Assembly: GCA_910584875.1 (NCBI GenBank)
Contig: CAJUDA010000003.1
Coordinates: forward strand, 1 to 64,000
Reading direction: 5' to 3'
DNA: 64,000 nucleotides
Origin: an uncultured Eubacterium sp.
Lineage (GTDB): Bacteria > Bacillota > Clostridia > Lachnospirales > Lachnospiraceae
In this document: one piece after another, positions 54,819-63,070 of the stretch
Layout of the letters: every line of letters starts with the position of its first letter
Position numbering within the stretch: the first letter of the stretch is position 1
Translations under genes and position numbers: made by a program
The notes under the pieces: generated by a model
Told to the model about the DNA's origin: nothing
The model's database searches: none
Seen by the model: only the letters and a program-made list of their open reading frames with translations

Positions 54819-55334
54819 ATGAAAGCTGGAATTTTTTTTCACAAAAGAACAGGCGAGCCTGTACAAATCATTGCACGCGCACAGACAAAACCGACGTTTC
54901 AGGAAGTGATCTGTTATCAGGAGCTGACGGCGCCGTATGATCACTTTGTTATGGAAAAAACACAATTTTTTTCCGAATATGTAAAACATTTTGATGAACT
55001 GCCATTGACTGGTCATAAGCAGATCGGCAAAAGAGATGACCTGCCGGATAAAAGACCTCTGATTTCCAAAGGTGAGATCCATCGGGAAGAGGAGGACGAA
55101 GAGGAAAAGGATCCCCGGATCAGGAAACTGCTTGCTTTTTTCGATGCAGGCAGTTATAGGGAAAAAATCAAGATGCTGGAAAAAATGAAGGATGACATGG
55201 ATTCTTTTATGATCAATAATATTGCTGTAAGCCTTGACCTGTCCATTGAGGATGGGGTGGATGGCTATGAGTTTATTCTGTCCGAACTGCGTATGCGGGA
55301 CAGGTATGAGAGTCACCGGGGAGACAGATTTTGA
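54819..55334 (+). CDS. DUF1653-like protein with acidic linker
   Basis: 171 residues. The first ~65 residues resemble DUF1653 (FHKRTGEPVQIIARAQTKP, EVICYQELTAPYDHFVMEKT, FFSEY at its end). Then an acidic stretch (REEEDEEEKDPRIR) and a helical C-terminal domain. Function unknown. ATG after AAAAGGAAGTG; it ends in an overlap with the truA start. Confidence 0.65.
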   Translation: MKAGIFFHKRTGEPVQIIARAQTKPTFQEVICYQELTAPYDHFVMEKTQFFSEYVKHFDELPLTGHKQIGKRDDLPDKRPLISKGEIHREEEDEEEKDPRIRKLLAFFDAGSYREKIKMLEKMKDDMDSFMINNIAVSLDLSIEDGVDGYEFILSELRMRDRYESHRGDRF

Positions 55335-56071
55335 AAAATTACCGCTTGAAAATACAATATGATGGTACACGTTACCGCGGCTGGCAGAGACTTGCCGGCA
55401 GAGATGATACGATACAGGGAAAGATTGAGAATGTCCTCTCGCGCCTGCTGGATGTTCCGGTACAGCTGGACGGTGCCGGAAGGACGGATGCCGGAGTCCA
55501 TGCCCGATGCCAGGTTGCCAATGTACATCTGGCATGCGGATGGGAACCGGCTGAAATGAGACAAAAGTTAAATGAATATTTACCGGAAGATATACGGATA
55601 CTGGAAGTATCACAGGCAGGAGAGCGGTTTCACAGCCGTCTGAATGCCCTGGCAAAGGTGTATGAATATCATCTTCTGAAAGAGGGCTGCTATGATGTGT
55701 TCGCCCGCAAATACAGCTGGCAGATGATGCAGCCACTGGATACCGGACGGATGAGGAGGGCGGCAGAGTATCTGACAGGTGAGCATGATTTCCGGGGTTT
55801 TTGTACAAAAGCATCCAAAAAGAAGTCTACAGTACGGAGGCTGGATGCCATAGAGATCCGGGAGACGGAGGACAGTGTTTATCTGCGGTTTGAGGGAAAC
55901 GGGTTTCTCTACAATATGGTCCGGATCCTGACAGGAACGCTGGTGGAGATCGGAGCGGGCAAAAGGGAACCAGAGAGCATCCGGGATATCCTGCAGCAAA
56001 AAGAGCGCTCCCTGGCAGGGGAAACAGCTCCGGCACAGGGACTTACCCTGCTGGCGGTCCGGTATGACTAG
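55331..56071 (+). CDS. truA: tRNA pseudouridine(38-40) synthase
   Basis: 246 residues. Catalytic aspartate in GRTDAGVHARCQV, then FHSRLNALAKVYEYHL and NGFLYNMVRILTGTLVE, as in TruA. Modifies U38-U40 of tRNA anticodon arms. Start is TTG at 55331, overlapping the previous stop (TTGA), behind GGGGAGACAGA. Confidence 0.95.
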   Translation: MKNYRLKIQYDGTRYRGWQRLAGRDDTIQGKIENVLSRLLDVPVQLDGAGRTDAGVHARCQVANVHLACGWEPAEMRQKLNEYLPEDIRILEVSQAGERFHSRLNALAKVYEYHLLKEGCYDVFARKYSWQMMQPLDTGRMRRAAEYLTGEHDFRGFCTKASKKKSTVRRLDAIEIRETEDSVYLRFEGNGFLYNMVRILTGTLVEIGAGKREPESIRDILQQKERSLAGETAPAQGLTLLAVRYD

Positions 56072-56185
56072 AGGCAGACACCTGTTGATTTGTGGCAATA
56101 TGTCGGACAAAAACGGTGTTATACCGCTATACTACCGCAAATCAGCAGGAAATTGTCCAGTGTCAGAAGGAGAGGGGGAGCAGCT

Positions 56186-56416
56186 GTGCGGCAGATGGAA
56201 TTTAAGATGGAGAGGGAGAATCTGGTCCATGAAGGTGATGAAGTTACTGTCACTGAGGGAATTCTTCCCAGCGCCTATTATTATACAATAAATCCGGCGG
56301 TTGCGATGTCAGGAAATTATGGGTTCCGCGAGAGGCTGAGGTCGGATCATGGTGTTGTCAGGGAGATCAAGCATAACGAAAAAGGATATTATGTCGTGGT
56401 AGAATTTGACGAATAA
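56186..56416 (+). CDS. Small beta-rich protein, unassigned
   Basis: About 76 residues, unrecognised. Alternating strands (EGDEVTVTEG, GVVREIKHNEKGYYVVVEFDE) suggest a small beta-barrel, possibly nucleic-acid binding. GTG start after GGGGGAGCAGCT; an upstream frame exists but its extra residues have no ribosome site. Located between truA and the M18 peptidase. Confidence 0.6.
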   Translation: MRQMEFKMERENLVHEGDEVTVTEGILPSAYYYTINPAVAMSGNYGFRERLRSDHGVVREIKHNEKGYYVVVEFDE

Positions 56417-56454
56417 AAGCTGGCTTTGCATCGCCAGTCAGGATGGAGGAAAAC

Positions 56455-57840
56455 ATGGAACGAAAAAATGCTTGGAAGGATTATACAAAAAAAGAACTAA
56501 AGGAAATTGATAAACTGTGCAGGGAATACCGGATGTTTCTGGACCAGGGCAAAACAGAGAGGGAGTGTGTCAGACAGGCTGTTACGATGGCGGAAAAGGA
56601 AGGGTACCGGGATCTTAAAGATGTCCTGGAAGCAGGTGGTTTCCTGAAGCCAGGGGACAAAGTGTACGCCGTTAATATGAAAAAATCAGTCGTACTTTTT
56701 CAGATCGGGCGGCAGCCAATGGAAAAGGGAATGGCAATCCTTGGCGCCCATATTGATTCACCCCGTATGGATGTCAAACAGAATCCGCTCTATGAGGATA
56801 CGGAGCTTGCGTATCTGGATACCCATTATTATGGAGGTATCAAAAAGTATCAGTGGGTGACCCTGCCGCTGGCGATCCATGGCGTATTTGTAAAAAAAGA
56901 TGGGGAAACCTTAGATGTCAGCATCGGTGAGGAGGAAGAGGATCCTGTATTTTGCGTGACAGACCTTCTGATCCATCTTGCCCATGAACGCATGGAAAAG
57001 AAGGCAGATAAGGTAATAGAGGGAGAAGCACTCGATATTCTGTTTGGAAGCCAGCCGCTGAAAGGGACAGAGAAGGATGCTGTTATGGCCAATGTGCTTC
57101 AGATCCTGAAGGATAAATACGAGATAGAAGAAGAAGATTTTCTCTCAGCGGAGCTGGAGGTAGTTCCGGCAGGAAAAGCCAGGGAATCCGGTATTGATAC
57201 AAGTATGATCATGGCATATGGCCAGGATGACAGGGTCTGTGCCTATACATCACTGGCAGCCATGCTGGAAGTGGAAGATACCGAATATACAACCTGCTGC
57301 CTGCTGGTGGATAAAGAGGAGATCGGAAGTGTTGGGGCGACAGGAATGCAGTCTGATTTCTTTGAGAACATGGTGGCAGAGGTTATGGACTGTCTGGGAC
57401 AGTATTCCGGGCTTGCGCTGCGCCGCTGTCTGAGGAATTCACGTATGCTTTCCTCTGATGTAAGTGCTGCCTACGATCCCACGTATGCCGCTGCTTATGA
57501 AAAGAAAAATGCCGCTTATTTTGGCCGGGGAATGGTATTCAATAAATTTACCGGTTCCCGGGGAAAATCGGGCAGCAATGATGCCAATGCCGAATTTATG
57601 GCACAAATCCGGGGTATCCTTGAAAATGCCAGGGTGGCGTACCAGACGGCAGAACTGGGCAAGGTAGATATCGGAGGAGGCGGTACGATCGCTTATATTA
57701 TGGCGCTATACGGGATGGATGTGATCGACTGTGGCGTGGCAGTACTGAATATGCATGCACCCTGGGAGATTACGAGCAAAGCGGATATCTATGAGACAAA
57801 GAAAGGATACGTGGTGTTCCTTGAGAAGATTTTTGGATAA
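56455..57840 (+). CDS. M18-family aminopeptidase
   Basis: 461 residues. Zinc-ligand motif LGAHIDSPRMD, THYYGGIKKYQW, a second ligand region VDKEEIGSVGATGMQS with the catalytic Glu pair, and VFNKFTGSRGKSGSNDANAE. M18 enzymes cleave acidic or neutral N-terminal residues in the cytoplasm. ATG at 56455 after GGATGGAGGAAAAC. Its end overlaps the start of the next gene by about 50 bp. Confidence 0.92.
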   Translation: MERKNAWKDYTKKELKEIDKLCREYRMFLDQGKTERECVRQAVTMAEKEGYRDLKDVLEAGGFLKPGDKVYAVNMKKSVVLFQIGRQPMEKGMAILGAHIDSPRMDVKQNPLYEDTELAYLDTHYYGGIKKYQWVTLPLAIHGVFVKKDGETLDVSIGEEEEDPVFCVTDLLIHLAHERMEKKADKVIEGEALDILFGSQPLKGTEKDAVMANVLQILKDKYEIEEEDFLSAELEVVPAGKARESGIDTSMIMAYGQDDRVCAYTSLAAMLEVEDTEYTTCCLLVDKEEIGSVGATGMQSDFFENMVAEVMDCLGQYSGLALRRCLRNSRMLSSDVSAAYDPTYAAAYEKKNAAYFGRGMVFNKFTGSRGKSGSNDANAEFMAQIRGILENARVAYQTAELGKVDIGGGGTIAYIMALYGMDVIDCGVAVLNMHAPWEITSKADIYETKKGYVVFLEKIFG

Positions 57841-59392
57841 ATGGGTAATTGCAGCAGGGTTATGTCTGGCATCGGGATTGATCGCGATGCAGGCAGAGCC
57901 CTGTTTTGCAAAGAAAAAAACAAAAGAAACATTAGAACAGCTGGAATCAGCTGTCGCCTCTGCCGCCACAGGCAGGATCCAGTACCAGCCGGGAAAGATC
58001 CGTACGGCCGCCGGATGGTATTGGAGGAAGGCAAAGAGGATCTCTCTGTCAGCGTCAAAGCTAAAGATCAGAAAAAAAGGAAGCTATTCCTTCCGGGTCA
58101 TAAAGAAAAACGGGAAATCCAGAGTATTTACGCTGAAGCTGAAAAAGAAAACATACTCTATCACGGTGAATAAAGCGCAAAAGCAAAAAAACAATTACTA
58201 TAGTCTGGGAGTAAAGGGCGATCGCTCCCGTACTCTGGGGGTAAAAAATCCACCTCTGAAAAAAGGGTCATCTGCTGTTTTGCAGCCCAAAGGAAGTACG
58301 GCGGCGGAAGTATGGCATCTGGAATCGGCCGGAGGGAGCAGATTCCGGCTTAAAAATGAAAACAGCGGACTGTATCTGACGGCTAAATCCTCTGTAAAAA
58401 AAGGTACCCTGTTTACACAGCGGAAATATTCGGATGCTGACAGTGGACAGATTTACCGGTGTTATCCTGCCGGCAGCAGATATTATTACATAAAAAACGA
58501 GATGGTAAAAGAATATTTGTATGTGGAGGGAGATTCATTAAAAAGCGGTATTCGGGATAATAAAAAGCAATGGAAGTTTACATTTACATCGATTGCCAGA
58601 CCGGCGCCCCGGTTTACTGTTACAGGAGAAACTTATCCGGTATCCCTGAATTATGGCAGGGCTTTTTCCATCAAAGGAGTAGTCACATCCTATTACACGA
58701 TAAAGAAACTGACAGCAAGAGTATTGGACAGCAGGGGAACGGCATGCGTCCAGACGACCGTGAAGCCCGGGACAAACCGTTATGACCTCACGGGAGTCGA
58801 TGCGGCACTTACCTTTGGAAAGCTGGCGGCAGGGACTTACCGTTATCAGATCCTTGCCAGTGACAGCGGTGGTAACGTGGGCACGGTGCTGGACCGTGAA
58901 TTTGTCGTCTATGTCCCGGGCGGCGCGATGACAAAGACGCTGATCTATAATAATGCAGCGGTGGCTGGCGTCGGTTATCAGTCCACGGGAGATGAAAAAG
59001 AAAAGAAAGCATGTGCTTCCTATGCACTGGCGTACTGCAATGCCATACTGACAGGCAGGGCAGTGAGTCCCCATATATACTGGACAAGCAGTACAAATGT
59101 GGACTGCGTATGGAGTAAGGGTGGTTATACCACGCATGCGTATGCTTCGGAACAGGAAGTGCTGCAGGCGGCATACGGCCAGCTGGCGGCAGGGAAGCCA
59201 TGTATTCTTCATGTTACGGGGAAAACAGGGAGTCAGCACTGGGTAACGGTGACCGGGTATAAAAATGTGGTGAAAATGTCTGCCCTGAAGGCATCAAATT
59301 TTATCGCGCTGGATCCGTGGAATGGAAAAGTCATTACCGTTTCGGACAGCTACCAGGTGAGAACCACATACCGTCTTGCATACAGAAGTTAG
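57791..59392 (+). CDS. Secreted C39-like cysteine peptidase with ricin-type lectin domain
   Basis: About 533 residues. Signal sequence (VIAAGLCLASGLIAMQAEPC), a lysine-rich linker, a beta-trefoil-like RICIN stretch (about 155-265), a fibronectin-like beta domain (~275-385), and a C-terminal papain-like C39 domain with the catalytic Cys in KKACASYALAY, His in QHWVTVTGY and Asp in ALDPWNGK. It probably binds carbohydrate and cleaves proteins outside the cell. Start uncertain: ATG at 57791 lies within the M18 gene, and later TTG codons are possible. Its TAG stop begins a degenerate dispersed repeat. Confidence 0.75.
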   Translation: MRQRKDTWCSLRRFLDKWVIAAGLCLASGLIAMQAEPCFAKKKTKETLEQLESAVASAATGRIQYQPGKIRTAAGWYWRKAKRISLSASKLKIRKKGSYSFRVIKKNGKSRVFTLKLKKKTYSITVNKAQKQKNNYYSLGVKGDRSRTLGVKNPPLKKGSSAVLQPKGSTAAEVWHLESAGGSRFRLKNENSGLYLTAKSSVKKGTLFTQRKYSDADSGQIYRCYPAGSRYYYIKNEMVKEYLYVEGDSLKSGIRDNKKQWKFTFTSIARPAPRFTVTGETYPVSLNYGRAFSIKGVVTSYYTIKKLTARVLDSRGTACVQTTVKPGTNRYDLTGVDAALTFGKLAAGTYRYQILASDSGGNVGTVLDREFVVYVPGGAMTKTLIYNNAAVAGVGYQSTGDEKEKKACASYALAYCNAILTGRAVSPHIYWTSSTNVDCVWSKGGYTTHAYASEQEVLQAAYGQLAAGKPCILHVTGKTGSQHWVTVTGYKNVVKMSALKASNFIALDPWNGKVITVSDSYQVRTTYRLAYRS

Positions 59393-59408
59393 CTCAACAG
59401 CGCCAGTC
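59390..59408 (+). repeat. Dispersed stop-associated repeat, copy E
   Basis: TAGCTCAACAGCGCCAGTC; the TAG is the C39-like gene's stop. It is followed by a longer palindromic stretch CGCCAG...GGGCCGGCC...CTGGCG (59401-59426). The core is diverged by two or three bases. Confidence 0.6.
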
Positions 59409-59440
59409 TGGGCCGGCCGTCTGGCGGGCGTAGTACGACC

Positions 59441-59477
59441 TAAAATCCGTCTGAACAGGAATGGACAGGCGGATTTA
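59441..59477 (+). terminator. Terminator before recA
   Basis: AAAATCCGTCTG pairs with CAGGCGGATTT around a 12-base loop, followed by a T-rich stretch. Ends transcription of the C39-like gene. Confidence 0.7.
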
Positions 59478-59502
59478 ATTTGATTATAATGAGAGAAAGT
59501 AG

Positions 59503-59555
59503 TTGACAGCAGCAGAAAATTAGTATAGTATAAACGCATACAGAACATTCGTTCG
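59503..59555 (+). promoter_or_regulatory. recA promoter and LexA (SOS) box
   Basis: TTGACA (59503-59508), 17-bp spacer, TAGTAT (59526-59531). AGAACATTCGTTCG at 59542-59555 matches the Gram-positive SOS box CGAACNNNNGTTYG in all conserved positions except the first base. LexA would bind just downstream of the start site. Confidence 0.85.
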
Positions 59556-59576
59556 TAAAATCAGGAGGATAACAGT

Positions 59577-60659
59577 ATGGAAAAGGATCAGAATAAATTA
59601 AAGGCATTGGAATCGGCGATCGCCCAGATTGAGAAAGCGTATGGGCAGGGCTCTATTATGAAACTGGGGGATACGGCACATATGAAAGTAGAGGCTGTAC
59701 CTACCGGATCCCTGAGCCTGGATATTGCCCTGGGAGTTGGCGGTATACCCAAAGGACGTATTATTGAGGTATATGGACCGGAGTCCAGTGGTAAAACTAC
59801 GGTGGCATTACATATGGTCGCTGAGGTACAGAAAAGGGGAGGTATTGCCGGATTTATTGATGCAGAGCATGCCCTGGATCCCGTATATGCAAAAAATATC
59901 GGCGTCAATATCGATGAGTTATATATTTCCCAGCCAGACAGCGGTGAGCAGGCAATGGAGATCACAGAGACCATGGTGCGTTCGGGTGCTGTGGACATCG
60001 TGATCGTGGACTCAGTGGCTGCTTTGGTACCAAAAGCAGAGATCGACGGCGACATGGGAGATTCCCATGTAGGTCTGCAGGCGCGTCTGATGAGCCAGGC
60101 ACTCCGCAAGCTGACAGCCGTGATCAATAAATCAAACTGTACGGTGATCTTTATCAATCAGCTCCGTGAGAAGATCGGGGTTATGTTTGGCAATCCGGAG
60201 ACGACGACAGGAGGACGCGCCCTGAAATTCTACGCCTCTGTCCGTCTGGATGTCAGGCGTGTAGAGACGTTGTCCCAGGCAGGAGAAAAGGTAGGAAACC
60301 ATGTCAGGGTCAAGGTGGTAAAAAATAAAGTAGCACCGCCGTTCCAGGAGGCAGAGTTTGATATTATGTTCGGTAAAGGAATTTCCCGCGAGGGGGATGT
60401 GCTGGACCTGGCGGCAAAAAATGATATTATCCTGAAGAGCGGCGCATGGTATTCTTACAATGGAGAGCGGATCGGTCAGGGAAGGGAAAATGCCAAAACC
60501 TATCTTGCTGAGCATCCGGCCGTCTTTGATGAAGTGGATCAGGCAGTTCGTGCCAGACTGATGCCGGAAACGGATTCCGGGTCAGAAGAAAGTGATGGTG
60601 CCGCGCTGGAACAGGCAGAAAAAAAGTCATCTTCCAAAAAGACAGGGAAGAGTGAATAA
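59577..60659 (+). CDS. recA: Recombinase RecA
   Basis: 360 residues. Walker [18 protein letters not shown], Walker [18 protein letters not shown]2 loop around [18 protein letters not shown], and a C-terminal Lys/Ser-rich tail. Forms ATP-dependent filaments on ssDNA for recombination and for LexA cleavage. AGGAGG lies 10 bp before the ATG, and a LexA box precedes it. Followed directly by recX (3-bp gap). Confidence 0.98.
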   Translation: MEKDQNKLKALESAIAQIEKAYGQGSIMKLGDTAHMKVEAVPTGSLSLDIALGVGGIPKGRIIEVYGPESSGKTTVALHMVAEVQKRGGIAGFIDAEHALDPVYAKNIGVNIDELYISQPDSGEQAMEITETMVRSGAVDIVIVDSVAALVPKAEIDGDMGDSHVGLQARLMSQALRKLTAVINKSNCTVIFINQLREKIGVMFGNPETTTGGRALKFYASVRLDVRRVETLSQAGEKVGNHVRVKVVKNKVAPPFQEAEFDIMFGKGISREGDVLDLAAKNDIILKSGAWYSYNGERIGQGRENAKTYLAEHPAVFDEVDQAVRARLMPETDSGSEESDGAALEQAEKKSSSKKTGKSE

Positions 60660-60662
60660 AAT

Positions 60663-61178
60663 ATGAAAGAAGAGAGAGAACTGCAGATATCACCGGCAGG
60701 CGAAGAATGCAGGAGGGCTGCGAAAAAAGCGATGGATCTTTTGATGCAGCAGGACCGGACGGAGAAAAACATAAGAGACCGTCTGTACCGCGCTGGTTTT
60801 TCGGAAAATGCATCCGAATACGCCATCCGGTATGTCACACATTTTGGATATGTAAATGATCTTCGTTATGCACAGAATTATATTTCGTTTCATCAGACAG
60901 AGCGCAGCAGAAAAGAGCTGCGCTGCAAACTGATGGAACGGGGTGTGCCGCCGGAGATAATAGCGGAGGCATTTCAGGAATATGAAGAGGAAGCAGAGTA
61001 TGAGGCGCTCCGCCGTCAGCTGACAAAACGGCTGAAGGGACAGCGCCTTTCTGATATGGACATTCCGGCAAAGAATAAGATCATGGCTTATCTTATCCGC
61101 AAGGGATATTCCCTGGCGGCGGTCCGTGCCGTCATACAGGAATGGGCAGATAGGGAAATGGAAGCGCCGCTGAGCTAG
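60663..61178 (+). CDS. recX: RecA-regulating protein RecX
   Basis: 171 residues, three tandem three-helix RecX repeats (AKKAMDLLMQQDRTEKNIRD, GYVNDLRYAQNYISFHQTER, IPAKNKIMAYLIRKGYSLAA). Inhibits RecA filament growth. Its last bases, including the TAG stop (61176-61178), coincide with the TA flank and first base of the inserted MITE, so the original C-terminus may have been slightly different. Confidence 0.93.
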   Translation: MKEERELQISPAGEECRRAAKKAMDLLMQQDRTEKNIRDRLYRAGFSENASEYAIRYVTHFGYVNDLRYAQNYISFHQTERSRKELRCKLMERGVPPEIIAEAFQEYEEEAEYEALRRQLTKRLKGQRLSDMDIPAKNKIMAYLIRKGYSLAAVRAVIQEWADREMEAPLS

Positions 61179-61338
61179 TACAACGAATATTAAGTAATTG
61201 GCAGTTTGACTTGCCTGTTTTTCCGATAGCACGACTCCCCAAGCCTTGACGTAGCCACCGCTACGCCTGCGTTTGTGAAGTCGCACTCTCAAAAAAACAT
61301 TCTGCGTCAAACTATCCAAAACTTAATTTTCGTTGTAC
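61178..61338. mobile_element. MITE-like element with ~35-bp terminal inverted repeats, TA-flanked
   Basis: GTACAACGAATATTAAGT at the left (from 61178) is matched on the opposite strand by GTACAACGAAAATTAAGT at the right (ending at 61338); the match extends to AGTTTGAC with few differences. Both ends are flanked by TA (61176-61177, 61339-61340), the target duplication of IS630/Tc1-mariner-type transposases. The 161-bp interior has a short hairpin (GACGTAGC/GCTACG) and no gene. Non-autonomous; no transposase in the window. Confidence 0.75.
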
Positions 61339-61376
61339 TAGTATATTATTTGTCAAAAAGTGGGCAAACATATTTA

Positions 61377-61405
61377 TTGACAGTCAGCGCAGAAAAGTTT
61401 ATTAT
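61377..61405 (+). promoter_or_regulatory. Promoter of the secreted protein gene
   Basis: TTGACA, 17-bp spacer, TATTAT; 55 bp before the start. Confidence 0.7.
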
Positions 61406-61460
61406 ATAATTGTTACTTGTTTTATAAAATATTATAAAAAATCAAAAAAGGAGTATGGAA

Positions 61461-62861
61461 ATGAAAAAAATTGGTAGTGTATTATTCATGGTCTTTGCAC
61501 TGTCCTGCGGTTTGTTTTTACATATGGATTCGGCAAAGGCATCTGTACAGCCGGCGATCACTCCTCTTGAGGTAGTGACAGGAAGTGAAAATGTAATGGC
61601 AAAAAAAATCAGCTATCCTGTACCGGCACATGGAAGCACCGTTGTTCCCGTCAAGGCCACAAAACCGGGGGCTCTGTTTGTCCGTATTAACGAATCTAAA
61701 GTAGTATCAGATATTAAGATCGGTCTCTACAGGGATGCTGACGGAAAATATCCGGCAGGAAGCAGTTCTGATTGTTCATTTACTGCAGATCCCAATGAAG
61801 TGGTCGTAGGAGATATTCCGGTAAGTACAGCAGGAACATATTATCTGCATATTGCTTATCGGTATGATTATACAACAAATGAAGCAGGTACAGTAAATAT
61901 TTCCCCGTATCTGGTATCTAGTGCTGACCGAACCCTGGCTTACAATGCATGGTCTGCCGTGCCGCCGAAATATACTTTTAATCCGAGACAGACATATGCG
62001 AGAGTGAATATTACATATAACGGCTATATCGGAGTGGCACAGCAGAATGCAAAAGGCAGCAGCGTACCTGTTGCACTGTGCAATTCTGCAAAAGGTGTGA
62101 TCGTCAGCAAGTCGATACCTGCCAACAAGATTCACTATTATCCGGTGAAGAAGGGAACCTATTATATCAGGACAGAGGGGATTTATGATAATATCGTTAC
62201 ATTAAAGTATGTGTCTACAGGTGTATTTTCAGCATCACGGGATAACGTGACAACGGTTCCTCTTCTGGGAACGGCGACCTTTGACGTCAAATTCAAGGCA
62301 GATAAAACAGGGCTTCTGACTCTGTTTGAGCGCACTGGTGCAAGCTGGGATGTAACACTTTTAAATGCTAAGAAAAATCCGCTCTCTCCATCCATTTGGC
62401 AGTGGTTAGGAAGCAAAACCAATGCGACATCCAGTTTTGCTGTAAAGAAGGGATCTACTTACTACTTCCGTCTGAAGGCTGGTATTGGAGATGATGACAG
62501 AGTTTTATCCTATAGTATTTCCGGTGCATCTGCCTCAAAGAATACATCAAAGAAAAAGGCGATCACTCTGAAAAAAGGCAAGTCAAAAAGTATTGTGATC
62601 CTTGCTGGCGATAAGAAGACACACTATTTCAAAATCAAGATGACAAAGAAAAAGAAACTCAATATGTCATTTACTGCGACAGGACATGGTGATTTCACAT
62701 ATGATCTCATTAAAGGAAGCAAGAGAGTTGCGATTCGCCGTAGCAGCACAAATGGTCCGGTCAAATCGGTATCCAAGCTGAAAAAAGGAACGTACTATTT
62801 CCGGATCAAACTGAATACCAAGTCAAAATCCAGTGGCCGGTTTACTTTGAAATTAAAATAA
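61461..62861 (+). CDS. Secreted surface protein with pre-peptidase-like beta domains
   Basis: 466 residues. Signal peptide (IGSVLFMVFALSCGLFLH, cleavage near AKAS). Two or three beta-sandwich repeats of pre-peptidase C-terminal (PPC) type follow: AGTYYLHIAYRYD, KKGTYYIRTEG, KKGSTYYFRLKAG and KKGTYYFRIKL recur at intervals. C-terminal third is very lysine- and serine-rich, as in other wall-associated proteins in this window. No enzymatic motif. Probably binds the cell wall or host polymers. ATG at 61461 is better placed behind AAGGAG than 61455. Confidence 0.7.
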   Translation: MKKIGSVLFMVFALSCGLFLHMDSAKASVQPAITPLEVVTGSENVMAKKISYPVPAHGSTVVPVKATKPGALFVRINESKVVSDIKIGLYRDADGKYPAGSSSDCSFTADPNEVVVGDIPVSTAGTYYLHIAYRYDYTTNEAGTVNISPYLVSSADRTLAYNAWSAVPPKYTFNPRQTYARVNITYNGYIGVAQQNAKGSSVPVALCNSAKGVIVSKSIPANKIHYYPVKKGTYYIRTEGIYDNIVTLKYVSTGVFSASRDNVTTVPLLGTATFDVKFKADKTGLLTLFERTGASWDVTLLNAKKNPLSPSIWQWLGSKTNATSSFAVKKGSTYYFRLKAGIGDDDRVLSYSISGASASKNTSKKKAITLKKGKSKSIVILAGDKKTHYFKIKMTKKKKLNMSFTATGHGDFTYDLIKGSKRVAIRRSSTNGPVKSVSKLKKGTYYFRIKLNTKSKSSGRFTLKLK

Positions 62862-62877
62862 TGTAAGAAAATTTACC

Positions 62878-62912
62878 AAAAAAAGTCCGCGTGTGACAGC
62901 CGGACTTTTTTT
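62878..62912. terminator. Bidirectional terminator
   Basis: AAAAAAAGTCCG pairs with CGGACTTTTTTT around an 11-base loop, 16 bp after the secreted protein stop. Confidence 0.85.
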
Positions 62913-62962
62913 GCTGTCAGGATTTAGATTCCCAGACAGAAAGATTGTTTGAAAAATTATTG

Positions 62963-62991
62963 TTGCCTTTTTCCCTTCTCTTGTGTATAAT
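62963..62991 (+). promoter_or_regulatory. Promoter of glmM
   Basis: TTGCCT, 17-bp spacer, consensus TATAAT; 80 bp before the start. Confidence 0.65.
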
Positions 62992-63070
62992 GTAGTACAT
63001 ATGGAGTTTTGGGCGTACTCTGCCCAGACGGGATAGTTTGCCGGCTCTGCCGGCGGATAGGAGAATGAGA

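Noticed and set aside
54774..55814. 346-aa open frame on the minus strand over the DUF1653-like gene and truA
   Set aside because: Spans two well-supported plus-strand genes; no start signal and histidine/proline-rich shadow composition.
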